64,000 bases of DNA from assembly GCA_037367405.1 (NCBI GenBank), contig JAZKJV010000383.1, positions 434,001 through 498,000 of the forward strand. Direction: 5' to 3'. Each line of letters begins with the position of its first letter. The first letter of the stretch is position 1. A program made the translations under genes and the position numbers. Shown here one piece after another: positions 10,221 through 22,200 of the stretch. The notes under the pieces were generated by a model that did not search any database, was not told where the DNA came from, and was given only the letters and a program-made list of their open reading frames with translations. The DNA is from Ottelia alismoides (taxonomy: Eukaryota; Streptophyta; Magnoliopsida; Alismatales; Hydrocharitaceae).

Positions 10221-13200
10221 GTAATGCGTTGGTTATGATCATTACTACTTGCTTCTCTCTAGTTTTATTTGGCTATGAAATTGCTTAGCTGTAGCTTTCA
10301 TTCACTATAGAAATTGTGCTGATTAAGTATTAGCTGTATGGATATGAAATTTGTGTATGTGATTAAAGTTATACAATAGCTTTTGTGTTAAAAGGTGGCA
10401 TCCTTGGTGGTTCGAATGGCATGTTTTGAAGGATGGTACTAAAGATTGGTGGTTTAAAAGGTGATGCCTTGAGTCATGAGTCACAATCCTCGAGGCAATG
10501 CACATTATTTTTGCCTCGAGGCATCCACGTCAGACGTGTGTTTCACCTTTGTGAGACGCAGCAAAGGCGTAGAGGTGAAACAATGGCACACTCCTTATTT
10601 AACGCCACTTTAGAAGCTCATTTGGCTGTTCTTTTCGCTAAATGGCTTGTTCCCTACACCACTCAACCTTGTTAAGGGATTAAACACCTATGTTCTCAAT
10701 TTTAGAAGAATAGATGTAAAAACTGTTACAACCGTAACAAATCCTTCTGTCCATTTGATTACTGTGCCTGACTTAGTGAATGTTTACAATGCTTTACAGG
10801 AAATGAAAATATGAAGCCCATTTCCATCTTCTTTCATGTAATTTGGCAAAACCTTCTCCCTCTTTTTCTACAACCAGAAGCAATGAAATCAAACAACTCT
10901 TTTTCAAGACATGATTGATTGGATATGTGCAAAACTGTTCCCACTTTGAAATATATTATCTAGAATCAGCAACACAACCACCGAAAATTGTATCGAGTGA
11001 TAATAAGTTGATAACCCCTATTATACTAGACATTAGGGCTGGCTATCGAGTCCAACGAGCCGAGCCTTGGCTTGGGCTCGGGCTCGAGCTCGATAAGCCC
11101 AACTAGGCTCGAGCTCGGGCTCGATGAGCGCGAGCCTCTTATCGAGCCAGCTAAGGCTCGAGCTGAGCCCGAGGCTCTTATTGAGCCTGGTTTGGGCTCG
11201 AGCCTAGTCTGGCCCGTTAAGGAAAATAGGCATTTTTTGGTGGAAAAGTGTTGATGCCTGGGTTCAAACACACACCCTCTTCTCTGAAGACCGTCTTCCT
11301 TACCAGTAGGCCACTTTCCGAGTTGTATATAAAAGTTAAATTATAATATATATTGTAACATTCTATTTTCTAATAAAAAAGAAAAATACTAATTGTCTGA
11401 TTATAACCTAAAATAACATAGATAAAGTATAGGAAGTCCAAGTCTACTAGATAGTCCACCCAACATTACTGTTACATAAACCACATAGACATAATTCACC
11501 ATTCACAATGTTGCAAAACTAATATAAATAAAAATAAACATCATTATAGTTTAACAAATAGAATATATATTCCTTATCGAGCCCTGCTCAGCTCAGGCTC
11601 AGCTCGTCAAGCTATCTATCCCAGAAATCTGACTCGAGCTCGGCTCAATAGCCTAATGAGCCGAACTCACGAGCCCTTATCGAGCCGAGCCTGGCTCATC
11701 GAGCCGTGACTCAATAGCCAACCCTACTAGACATCAACTTTTGGACCAAAATTGTTTGTCTTTAATGTCGAATTCCTTAACCTTCACAGTCAACTTCTAG
11801 GATATTATAAATTGGATATTTTACTTGGATTTTCGCTGTTTCCTCAAATTCTTCCAGGTGATCTAGTTGGAGTCAGATGTTTTGACTTTTAAAAGTGCAA
11901 TTGTATTGGACGCTCTACTAAAATCCTTGGTTAATTGGATGTGTTTTATTGTCTTGGATTTAATTAGATGTTTTACAGAATTCAATAGTTTAGCAATACA
12001 ATCAAATAGCTTGGAAGTTATGTAATTATTTGTTGTACTAAACTATTCTATTAGATATGATTATGTATTGTATGTTTTGCATATTGCGGGTCATCGTTTT
12101 GGGATTCTATAATTCCTTTCATGATTTTAATTTTTTGCTCAGAGTGTTGGACTCATGGTTTGTGTTGAGAATCACTCTACCCACAAACCCTAGGGGTAGA
12201 TTAGTCATGTTATTAAGCACTCTACCCATAAACCCTAGGGGTAGATTTGTCATCTCATACACGAAGTGAATTGTAACCCTAGGCCTCTCTACCTATATAA
12301 AGAGCCCTAGAGATCCCCTTTCAAGATTACAAAAAAGCTTATTACTTTCTACTTGATATCAGACGCCACCACCCCCCCCGCCAATCCCCTTCCACGAAGA
12401 ACTGTGGAGCCCTTCCCTTCCCTGGTCGTCCTCCTTCCACGAAGCCCCCTCCTCCCCACCGCTACGCCTCCATCCCTCTAAGCCCATCTCAGTATCCAAC
12501 AAAGCCCCCCCTCCAACAAACCCCAAATCTCTGTATCCCACACGTCCCGCAGACCCCCCCATCACCCGCGCGCTGCCTACCCCACTTCCGCGAACCCCTC
12601 CCCCCACGCGATTCGCGATGCCTTCCGACCTGCACAGAACTCACCTTTTTTTGAATAAGAACAAGGGGGTGCACTCCCAAGATGGGAGTCACATCTATGA
12701 ATTGAAAGACCCGAATGATCAACCCCACAATCAGTTATTAGAATCAATAGGTGTTCAAATTGTTCATTTGAATAAATTGAAACCCTTATTATTGGATGAT
12801 CATGATACTTCCCAAAGATCGAAATTCTTGATCAACGGAGGAACAATATTACCATTTTTGTTCAATAAGATACCAAAGTGGATGATTGACTCATTCCATA
12901 CTAGAAATAATCGCAGGAAATCCTTTGATAACACGGATTCCTATTTCTCAATGATATCCCACGATCGAAACAATTGGTTGAATCCCGTGAAACCATTTCA
13001 TAGAAGTTCATTGATATCTTCTTTTTATAAAGCAAATCGACTTCGATTTTTGAATAATCCATGTCACTTCTGGTTCCATTGTAACAGAGGATTCCCTTTT
13101 TATGTGGACCACACCACAAATTTCATTGATATAGAAAAAGATACATCATCATCCAGATACCCGGAATTTGTAAAAAGTATTACACTGCGCCACCACATTC

Positions 13201-16200
13201 TCGTAGTAAAAAACGCTGCCCCTTGAATATGACATCATTTCTACCATGCCAAATAGCCCAGAGTACCGCAAAGACTCTGGAAACATCATCGGTGGAGCCG
13301 GCACCCACCGCCCGAATAGAGCCCCAAAAAAAATCCGAACAGGAAGACTGAACCCACGGCAACCGCAAGGACTCCCAGACGTCCACCGACAACCTGCAAC
13401 CGAAGAAGATGTGATTCGCGTCCTCCACGCCATCAGTGCATCTGTCACAATGAACGTCCGTCACGCCCAACATCCTTCCCCTTCTGACCTTGTCACACAG
13501 ACGACCCTGCCGCAGACACCAGAGGAACACCTTAACCCTGGTAGGAATCTTTGCCGCCCAAATAATCTTCAGGTCCACACATAGGTCGTCGTCATGCTCC
13601 AACCCCCCAGCACACAACCTCTGGTACGCCTTCTTAACCGAGAACTTACCCTCCACCCACTCAAAACAGTCCGGCTCCCCCGACAACTCCCCGGCAGAGG
13701 AAATCTCCGAAAGCAACTGCAAGAAGTCATGCATCCTCTGCTCAGACAGGCCGCAGTGAACCTCGGAGCCCAAGTACCAGAGTCCACCACCTCCGCCACC
13801 CGCGCCTCCTTTTCCACAGCCAATGCGATCAACCTAGGGAAACGGATCCCCAAGGGCCCCTCTCCCGTCCAGTCATCATGCCAAAATCTGAACAGAAGCC
13901 CATCTCCCAGCCGAGGGCGAAGAAGAGGCCCATAGCTGGCAGAACCGCCCGGACCCCACTCCACAGCGAAGACTCATGACGTCGCCTCGCCGCCAACTCG
14001 CCCGAGATCCCATAAATCTTCCTCAGCAGCCGCACCACCAGTAAGTCTGAGGGCCCCAGATGCGCACGACCCACTTCGCAAGCAACGCCCTGTTCATACA
14101 TTCCACATCCCACCCCCAACCCGGCCTCGGAAACGGGTAGAGTAAGGAGAAAGATCCCTCCAAGCCACCAGGTGCAGCCCCTTCTTATCATGCTTTCCAC
14201 TAGACCAGAAGAAAGATCTCATCAAACCCTCCACCTTCTTTCTAACCCCAACAGGCATCAAGCGGGTAGAGAAGAAGAAAATCGGAATCGCAGAAAGAAC
14301 CTGTTTGAGCAGGGTAAGCTTCCCGCCCTTGGACAAAGCGACAGCCTTCCACCCCTCCATCCGCTCCTCCAGCCTCCGAATAACACAGTCCCAGTCGGAC
14401 TTCCTCAGTCTGCCGTCGACCAAAGGCAAACCCAAGTAGGAGATGGGTAATGTACCAAGGGGGCAGCCCGCCCACTCAGCTAACCGAATCCTCTCGTCCT
14501 CCTGCATCCCTAGAGTTACCAGAACAGACTTCTGCCTGCTGATCTGCAAGCCAGAAAGACATCCAAACACATCGACCAGGACAATAGCATTATGGTTCTG
14601 AGCCTCCGTCTCCCCCAAAAAATCAGCGTGTCATCCGCATACTGCAAAACTGGGACGGAGATGTCCCCCAACGAGAACTCCTCACACCAACCTTCCTCCA
14701 CTGCCCGTCGAAATAAAACCGCAAGACAATCCGCAACCAAAACAAACAGAAGGGGAGCAAGAGGGCATCCCTGGCGCACCCCCTCTGCGGTTGGAACTAG
14801 CCTCCCTCCTGACTCCCATTGACCATCACCAAGCAAGAGCACGTAGTGACACACTGTTGGAAATGCGAGCCCACGACGAGCCATTATGCAATAAATGTTA
14901 TTGCACATATCATTCCCTGATCTGAAACGAAGAATGAATAATTTGTATAATAGGTCCCTCAGTATAATTAGGGTTATGTACCATGGCCATTTTAATAATC
15001 ATGCAGCTGTTGATTCAACTATTGAATTATAAAGGCTGGTGCTTGGATGAATATCTAAAGAGTTAGATTGAGGACTCATCAAGCACCGTCAAATAATTAT
15101 TAAGAGATGATCTCCAGCCTGAGTAGGAGATGTCAATCCTATCTCTGAAGGCTGATATCTGACCGACCTCTTGATGCAGGTCCTCTGCATAGGAATAGAG
15201 ATTCGGAGGTGTCAGATTAGTTAGGTCAAAGAGTTGACTTAACGAGATCGAGATAACCAAAGTCCTATATCGTATGCTGTCATGATATAGGCACGCATCC
15301 TCTGACCGGAGACAGATGTGTTACTATATGTCTGAGTGTGTACATTTGGCAGACCAATAGGTTGATGACCTAATCAAGGTCTATACACCGGCGCGCTGGT
15401 GTGCATATAATGGCATATGAGTAATACGATCTCTCAAAGGGATCATACAGGTTCAGTTACTGAACCGGAAGACATGAGCTCACTCATGAGATATTGGGAT
15501 GAATCAAATTCCATGCGCATGGTCGTCTCGCTTTGGAAGCTTGACTGAATTTGTAGGTTTGATATATACTTTTAGTATATGATCAAGACCTGGGTATGAT
15601 ATACACTTTTGGAAAGTGTATGATCGATACCAACTCCCAATGATCGAATGAGAACTTACTGATAAAACCACGAAGTAGACAGTATAAAGTTGATCCGATA
15701 CTTCGGGTTTAATCTGAGTCTTCCAGTATGCAGGATGTACAGGTATTGGGAATACCTGAGGGTGATTTGATCATAAACGGTTGTATAACCATGACGCTTC
15801 CATTCCTAGGGAGTGATGAAACGGGTCTGGATTTTAGTGACTCCTCTCAGTAGAGAAGTGATCTAATCTTGGTCCAAGTATTGGACATTGATCTGAATGT
15901 GATTCAGATACAATGAGAAGATTAGATTTACGGTCTTGATTTAATCAAGCATCTATGGGAGGCCCGCGATCTGGATTTGAGATATGATCTCAATATCCAT
16001 GTCACTATACGTGGAACAATACAATCGCCCTGTCCTTATCTCCAAGTATCTGCGGAGAGATTGCATTATTCTTGAAGGGTTTCAAGAATAATTCCATAAG
16101 ATCTAAGCAATGAAGAAATAATGATTAAATGTGATTTAATCATCTTGATGTGTGAAGAAATTATCCAATTTAATTAAATGTGATTTAATTAATGTGGATA

Positions 16201-19200
16201 AGAATAATGTGGATAGAAATATCCAATTATTCATAATATATTATAAATGTGATTTATAATGTATTAGAGAGAGCTAATTATAATTTATATGTGTTGATTA
16301 ATTATTATGTGTATTGGATACACATTGTGTAATTAATTAACAATATGAATTATATGTTGTTTTGGGTTGTGAATATGATTCACAATTTTTTCCATGGCAA
16401 GAATGCAATATTCTCAAATATAATTGTGAATTATTTTTGAAGAATAAAATCCAACAAATTTGTTGCAAATAAATAAGAGAGAAAAATCAAGGAGATATGC
16501 AATCTCATGGGAATCCATGAGATTGCCTCCTTGGACTCCCATAGTGGGCGGCACACCATTCCTATATGGAATGGGTGGCCGTCCAACATGGAAGGTGCAT
16601 GGAGATGAAATCTCCATGCACATTCTCTCCTTATTTGTTGTGTTGATTTAGGACTAAATTATATTTGATTTTTTCAAATATATTTTAACCTAAATTTGTT
16701 GCTTTTGACAACAACAATCTTGGCCATTGGATTGACACAAATCAATCTCATCCATTGATTTTATGTGTCCCATGGATTGAGATCCATGGATCCCAAAACC
16801 CTATAAATAGAGAGGCATTCTATGCTCTCTAAGGACTTGCAATATTGGAGCTCTCTCTCTCTCTTTCTTCTCTACACACATCAGCCCTCTCTCCCTCTAA
16901 TTGGTGGCCGACCACCAAACCCTAGAGGAGAGAACCGTCGTCGCCTTCGCCACCGCGCCGCCGCTTCGACGTTCTTCGGTTCTCCGTCTTCTTGGAGAGT
17001 TCCTCTCACGAAGGAGACGTTTGATCTCGTGCGACGAGATCAGGAGCAACCATGCTTGGATCATCTTCTTGGATTGCGAGGACAACGCGGTTCATCCCCG
17101 CGCTCGCAAGCAGTCTCGCCGACGATCGGACTTGAGACAGGAGGTCTCTTTCTTTAGAGACTTGATCAACCACGCTTCAAGAGGTATTGCATTATACTTG
17201 TTGTGGTTATAGATGAAACGATCTGAGAATGGTTCTCGGATCATGTGGTTTCATCGAATATTTTTTTTTTAAATTCCGTTGCACCGAACAACTAGTGCGA
17301 CTAGTCGTTCCTCGTCGTATCCGATACGACGATCACGCTTCCGTGATGCGCTTGAGGATAATTCCATATCCTTCACACACCTCTTATCCCAGTCCACCCA
17401 AAGAGGAGGAAATCCCTTCTTCTCAAGCGACGTCCACAGGAACTTCCAGCTGACACAATCATAAGCCTTCGCATAGTCAATCTTCCAAATCCCACCTTTC
17501 TTCCTAGATCTTTCCATTCACGGCAGACCTCCGACGCAGTCACAATACCATCCGCCATACACCGCCCAGGAATGAATGCGGACTGAGAAGGAAGAACCAC
17601 ACTAGAAAGAACAGCTCTAAGCCTGCTCGCTAAGACCTTGGCCACAATGAGATAGATGCCGTTAGAAATCGAAATAGGCCGATAGTCTCCAACACCCACT
17701 GGGGTCTCTTTCTTAGGCAAAAGAAAAATCAAGGCCCTGTTGACCTTCTCAAAGCCGCAGTTGCCACCCCTGAACTCATTCAGAACCTCCATAATTTCTC
17801 CCTTCAGCAGCTCCCAAAACTCCCTGTAAAAACAAATAGAGAAACCATCCGGACCAGGAGCCCCATCCACATTCAAATCCCAAACCGCCCGGCGAACCTC
17901 GGTCTTCGAAAAGTCGGCGACCAACAAACCCGCCTGCTGACCGGTCAACGACCCTGACCCCCGCCCGGTCCACCCCCAACCAGCCTCCCCCCTCACCCTT
18001 CTCGAGGCCCGTATAAAATGCTTCCGCAAAGCAACGCCAATGCTCCTTTCCCCCGAAACCCTTCGGCCCCCCACCTCCACCTCATGCAAGAAGCTCCGCC
18101 TCCTCCGCCCCGATGCAACCGAATGGAAGAAGCGAGTGTTAGCATCACTCCTCCCTCAACCACTTCTGGCGCGATCGCTGCCTCCAATGAACCTTTTCTT
18201 TCCTGTCCTCCTGGTAGACCACCTCCAACCAAGCCGCCCTCTCCTCCACCTCCTCCGGAGACAAACCCCGGTCATCATCCAGCCCATCCAGCCTGCTAAC
18301 CCCCGCCTCCGCCTCAGCCCGTCTGGCCCTCCTCCTACTGGCGACCTCCTTCCCATACGACAACAAGACTTTCCTGAGCGCGGCCAGCTTCGCCGCAAAA
18401 CGTGACACCGCCGAACCGGAGACGGAGAACGCCCGCCAATGCTCGGAAACCAGATCCCGAAAACCCTCCTCCAACAGCCACTTCTTCTCAAACCGAAAGA
18501 GAACCGAGCCACGCGCTCCTCGCCGGAAAACCAAAGAACCGGGGTATGATCTGACAGCGTCTTCAGAAGAGCCCAAACCCTCGCCAAAGGGAACAGTTCC
18601 CCGCCTCAACTGACATCAGGAATCTGTCGAGCCTGGACCTGGACCTCGCATTCCTTCACGTGAACCTGCACCCTGCCGCGTCCACCACCGACAAGCCTAA
18701 AGAGCGGACCACCTGCCTCAAGTCCGCAGAACCAGCATCCAAGCCCCGCCACCCCCCGGCCTATCCTCCGGGAACAAGGTGACGTTCAGATCCCCACCAA
18801 TAATCCAGGCTCCATCCCCCACCTCAGGCGCCGCATCGTCCAAGTCAGCAGCCAATCTGCCATCCTCCTGACAGCACGGGCCGTAGACGTTAGTGATGAA
18901 CAGGCACAGACCATCCGCTCTACGATGAAGCCTCACCGACAAAGCAAAACGGGAGGCGGAAGTCCCCAACAGGTCAAAAGAATCGGACCGCCAGCCAGTA
19001 AGAAGCCCCCCGGAAGCTCCCTCAGCCTCTTTCACTGCCACCTGAAAGATGACACCCCTACACACCTCCCTCCGTTGCTGATCATCAAACGCCTGCAGCT
19101 TTGTCTCCTGAAGAATAAAGATATCTGCCCCAGCCTCTCTCACCAACTTATTTACCCCGAGCCTCTTGTCGGGCCGGCCCAAGCCCCTCACATTAATAGA

Positions 19201-22200
19201 CAGCAGCTTCATTTAGGAAACCGATCAACCATCTTCAAAGGAGGAATAACCCCCAACCGCCGTGCCATTCCCCGATCCAGAGCAGCAAAGCGGTTCCTCA
19301 CCTCAATGGGACTTCGGCCCCCCGCGCCAGCAACCTCACCCGCCTCCCCTGCCATCAACGCCGCCCGAGCCAACCTCCTCACCCTTCCCCCCTGGCCACT
19401 CCCCCTCTCATATGCCAAACCGAACCGGCGGTCAGATCCCTCACCGCCAGCCACCCCAGCGGCCCCCAGAGGTGAGACAGGAGCCACCACCACGCTCTCG
19501 GACCGGCAGTGACAACCGCACAAGGCAAGGACGCTCCCTTCACCATCGACCCACCCGCCACCAAACCCTCGGCCATCAGAACCTGCCCCTCCCCCAACTG
19601 CTCACCCACAAGCAGCACCCCGACATCCAACTCCCCCCCCCCCCCCGGGACCGGCGAACCTCCAATCACCCCCTCCAGCCCCACGGACACGTCTGCCACC
19701 TCCCCCACACCACAACCCTCAACCACTCCACCCAAAGGGCCCCACAGCAGAGAACCCGCCCCCGGAACCCCCACCTCAGAAAATGAGCCAAAGCGAACCA
19801 CCGACTTAGCAGGAAGAAGCCCGACGGAGGCCCCCCCACAAGGAATCCCCCCCCTCCACGGGCAGCCCCCCCCCCCCCCCCCCCCCCCCCCCCGGGGCTT
19901 GCGCGGCACCAAGGCGAGCCGCTCCACCACCAACCTCGGACCCATACTCCGCCACAGAGAGGCCCCCCTTACGCACCCCGGCCCCCTGCAAAGCCGCCCA
20001 GATATCAGCGGCCACCAACTCAACCAAGACCCTCCTGCCGTCCAGCACCACCTCCCACCAGCCCATCTTCTCCTCGCCAACCGGCTTCACTCGCAGCAAA
20101 ACGTCCACAGGTTGCCCCGGGTCACGGCCCGCCGCCTCGACAGAGTCCACCACAAGAACACCCCGCAATAAGCTCGAGATGCGGTCCTTCGACCTCGCCC
20201 TCATCGGCAGCCCCCTGAGCACAACACGCTCCACCTGAGCCGGCACTACCGCGACATCGGAGTCCCGGACCCTCCGCCACTTCATCAGCAAAGCTCGCTC
20301 CGCCGACCCGCTCAGCAGGGCATGCTCCTCTCGCGGCTGGAGCCCTCTCGCCAACGCCCGCCACGGAGAGATCAGCGCCACATCACCCTTGAAAAGCGCC
20401 TTCGACACGAACCCCACATCTGAAGTTGCCGAGAAGAGGGCCCCATCCCCAACGCCCTCCGCCACCAACAAGCTTCCAGCCCGAGTCAGCAACGGGCAGG
20501 ACCACCTAGAGTGACCGAACTCCCGGCAAGAGAAGCAGCGAAGCGGCCCGCGGCAAGCCCTCGCCCAGTGATCTAATGCACCACACCGGAAGCAGCCCCT
20601 GCCGAAAGGAGAAACCAGCGGGGGCCCCCGAGCCCGCAAAGAAGGCCTCGCATCGCGCCTCCTGCGCCGACCTTCCACCACACGCCACTCCCCCAGACCT
20701 CCCGTCAGCATCCAGAGCAGCCCCCACGCCCAGAGCGCCGACCCCAGAGCCCGAACTCCTCCCTACTCCATCTGCACCTGTGAGAAGATTGTCGAAACAA
20801 CCCCGAGCATGCACTGGGACCAGACCGTGACCATCAGAATCCCCCCGGAGGGCTCCCGACCACGGCCTGGAAGGCCCCGCCCCCTGATAAGGCCGCCGCT
20901 CTGGTCGTGGAACCCCCCCAGAGGCATCCCCGACGCCGCCGACCACCGCCACACTGCAGCTAGCGCGGAGGCGGGAAGTCCTCTCCAGCGCCTGACGGCC
21001 GCCATCGCCCGACCTCGCTTCGCGCGACGCGTAGACCTCGCCACGCGCGCCGCAGACCTCAGCAGACTTCTCCTAGCGACGCCCAACCCCGCGCCGCGAC
21101 TCCAGCACACGCCGCAGACCCCGCGACTGACCATGAGTTCCCAGACCACCGCGCGCCGCAGTCGCGCGAGAAACCCTAAATCTCGCCCGAGCGTCCCGAA
21201 GCGACATCACCTTGGACTGCTCGTGTTCATTTAAATCTCAGATAGGATCAATTTGAATGTCGGTTGGAATTGAGATGCAGATGTGTTACATCAAGTGGCC
21301 TTACAATTGAGAAAACGATGAAATGATGTTTATGGTGTGTGCTAGATGAGGTAGTAGATATAATGATACTTGGTAATGTTTTGCCACATGTAATCTAATT
21401 ACTTCTCGGGATAAGTTTTTTATGTTAGTCATGTATACATGTTACATTAAATGGCCTTACATTTGAGGAAAAGATGAAATAATGTTTATGGTGTGCGCTA
21501 GATGAGATGGTCCATGGGATTACTCAAAGATTTGTTTGGTTCCTTCTCTGTTTGCCAGCTTTGTATCTTTCAATTTTACAGGTCATTCATAATTGATCCT
21601 GCTTTCGTAGATTGTAGTAGAGTTCCTACATGGACTTTTACAAGGTAAATTTCTGTGTCCGGGTCTCTTGATTGGATTGACGTTAATGATAGCTCAATTG
21701 CCATTCATTTGGGTTCTTTCTTTCTTTTGGTGCTGCAATGACATGCATGGATGTAGGAAAGAATCCATTTGAATCCGATCTCAAGTGGCTTAAAAGTTTC
21801 AGTATTCAGAAAAAAAGCAACTGCTATCCTACATCAGGATTCAGGACCATGAAATATCATATTTATGGAAAAGATTTTATAATGAAAATAAGTATGTCCT
21901 TAGAACAAGTCACTTGCCATGCACTAATTATTGAGTTTGCAAAAAAGCAAAGCGATCGATTTTAGTTTTCTTACGTTTATGTGTTATTTGTGCACCCTCC
22001 ATTTTTTCTAAAATTTACTTCGGCACTTTTTGGTTTGCAATTTAATACTTTTTTTTTTCTACTCAATTATTTGTTATATATCTATTCCAAATGTTAGAAT
22101 GGCAAACGAGCCAGGTTAAATTAGATTTTGATTATACCTTGTGGTCTTTGCTCCCTTGGGTTTAAATTTTGTTGGGAAGTTTTCTTTAATCTCGGAAGAA

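Larger units (their letters stand above)
14855..17375 (+). mobile_element. 2.5-kb solo LTR inserted in LINE C
   Basis: The segment starts TGTTGGAAAT and ends CCTTCA, with CACAC directly repeated on both sides (14850-14854 and 17376-17380). Deleting it and one CACAC restores the LINE reading frame across the break ([15 protein letters not shown]), which proves the boundaries. It has no gag or pol. TATAAATA at 16802-16809 followed by a transcribed-leader-like tract gives the plus orientation. A solo LTR forms by recombination between the two LTRs of one element. Family not identified; the TGTTG start and size fit copia. Confidence 0.85.
13150..21240 (-). mobile_element. LINE C, near full length, split by a solo LTR
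   Basis: Read leftwards from about 21240, this GC-rich L1-type LINE has an ORF1 with zinc knuckles, then ORF2 with endonuclease, reverse transcriptase and C-terminal zinc-binding domain. It ends next to the ycf2 fragment. About 5.6 kb is LINE. The remaining 2.5 kb (14855-17375) is a solo LTR inserted in the RT. Frameshifts make it inactive. No poly(A) tail is visible at its left end, so the 3' end may be lost. Confidence 0.85.

Noticed and set aside
11026..11271. Open frames in the GAGCTCG-rich element
   Set aside because: The frames follow the short repeated word on both strands, inside a non-coding hAT element.
12618..13226. A functional nuclear gene of 202 residues
   Set aside because: The core is a ycf2 fragment. 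The first and last residues come from unrelated flanking sequence, and no promoter or splice context is seen.
18040..21234. Long proline/serine-rich plus-strand frames
   Set aside because: They are shadows of the GC-rich LINE C ORFs on the minus strand, where endonuclease, RT and knuckle motifs are found.
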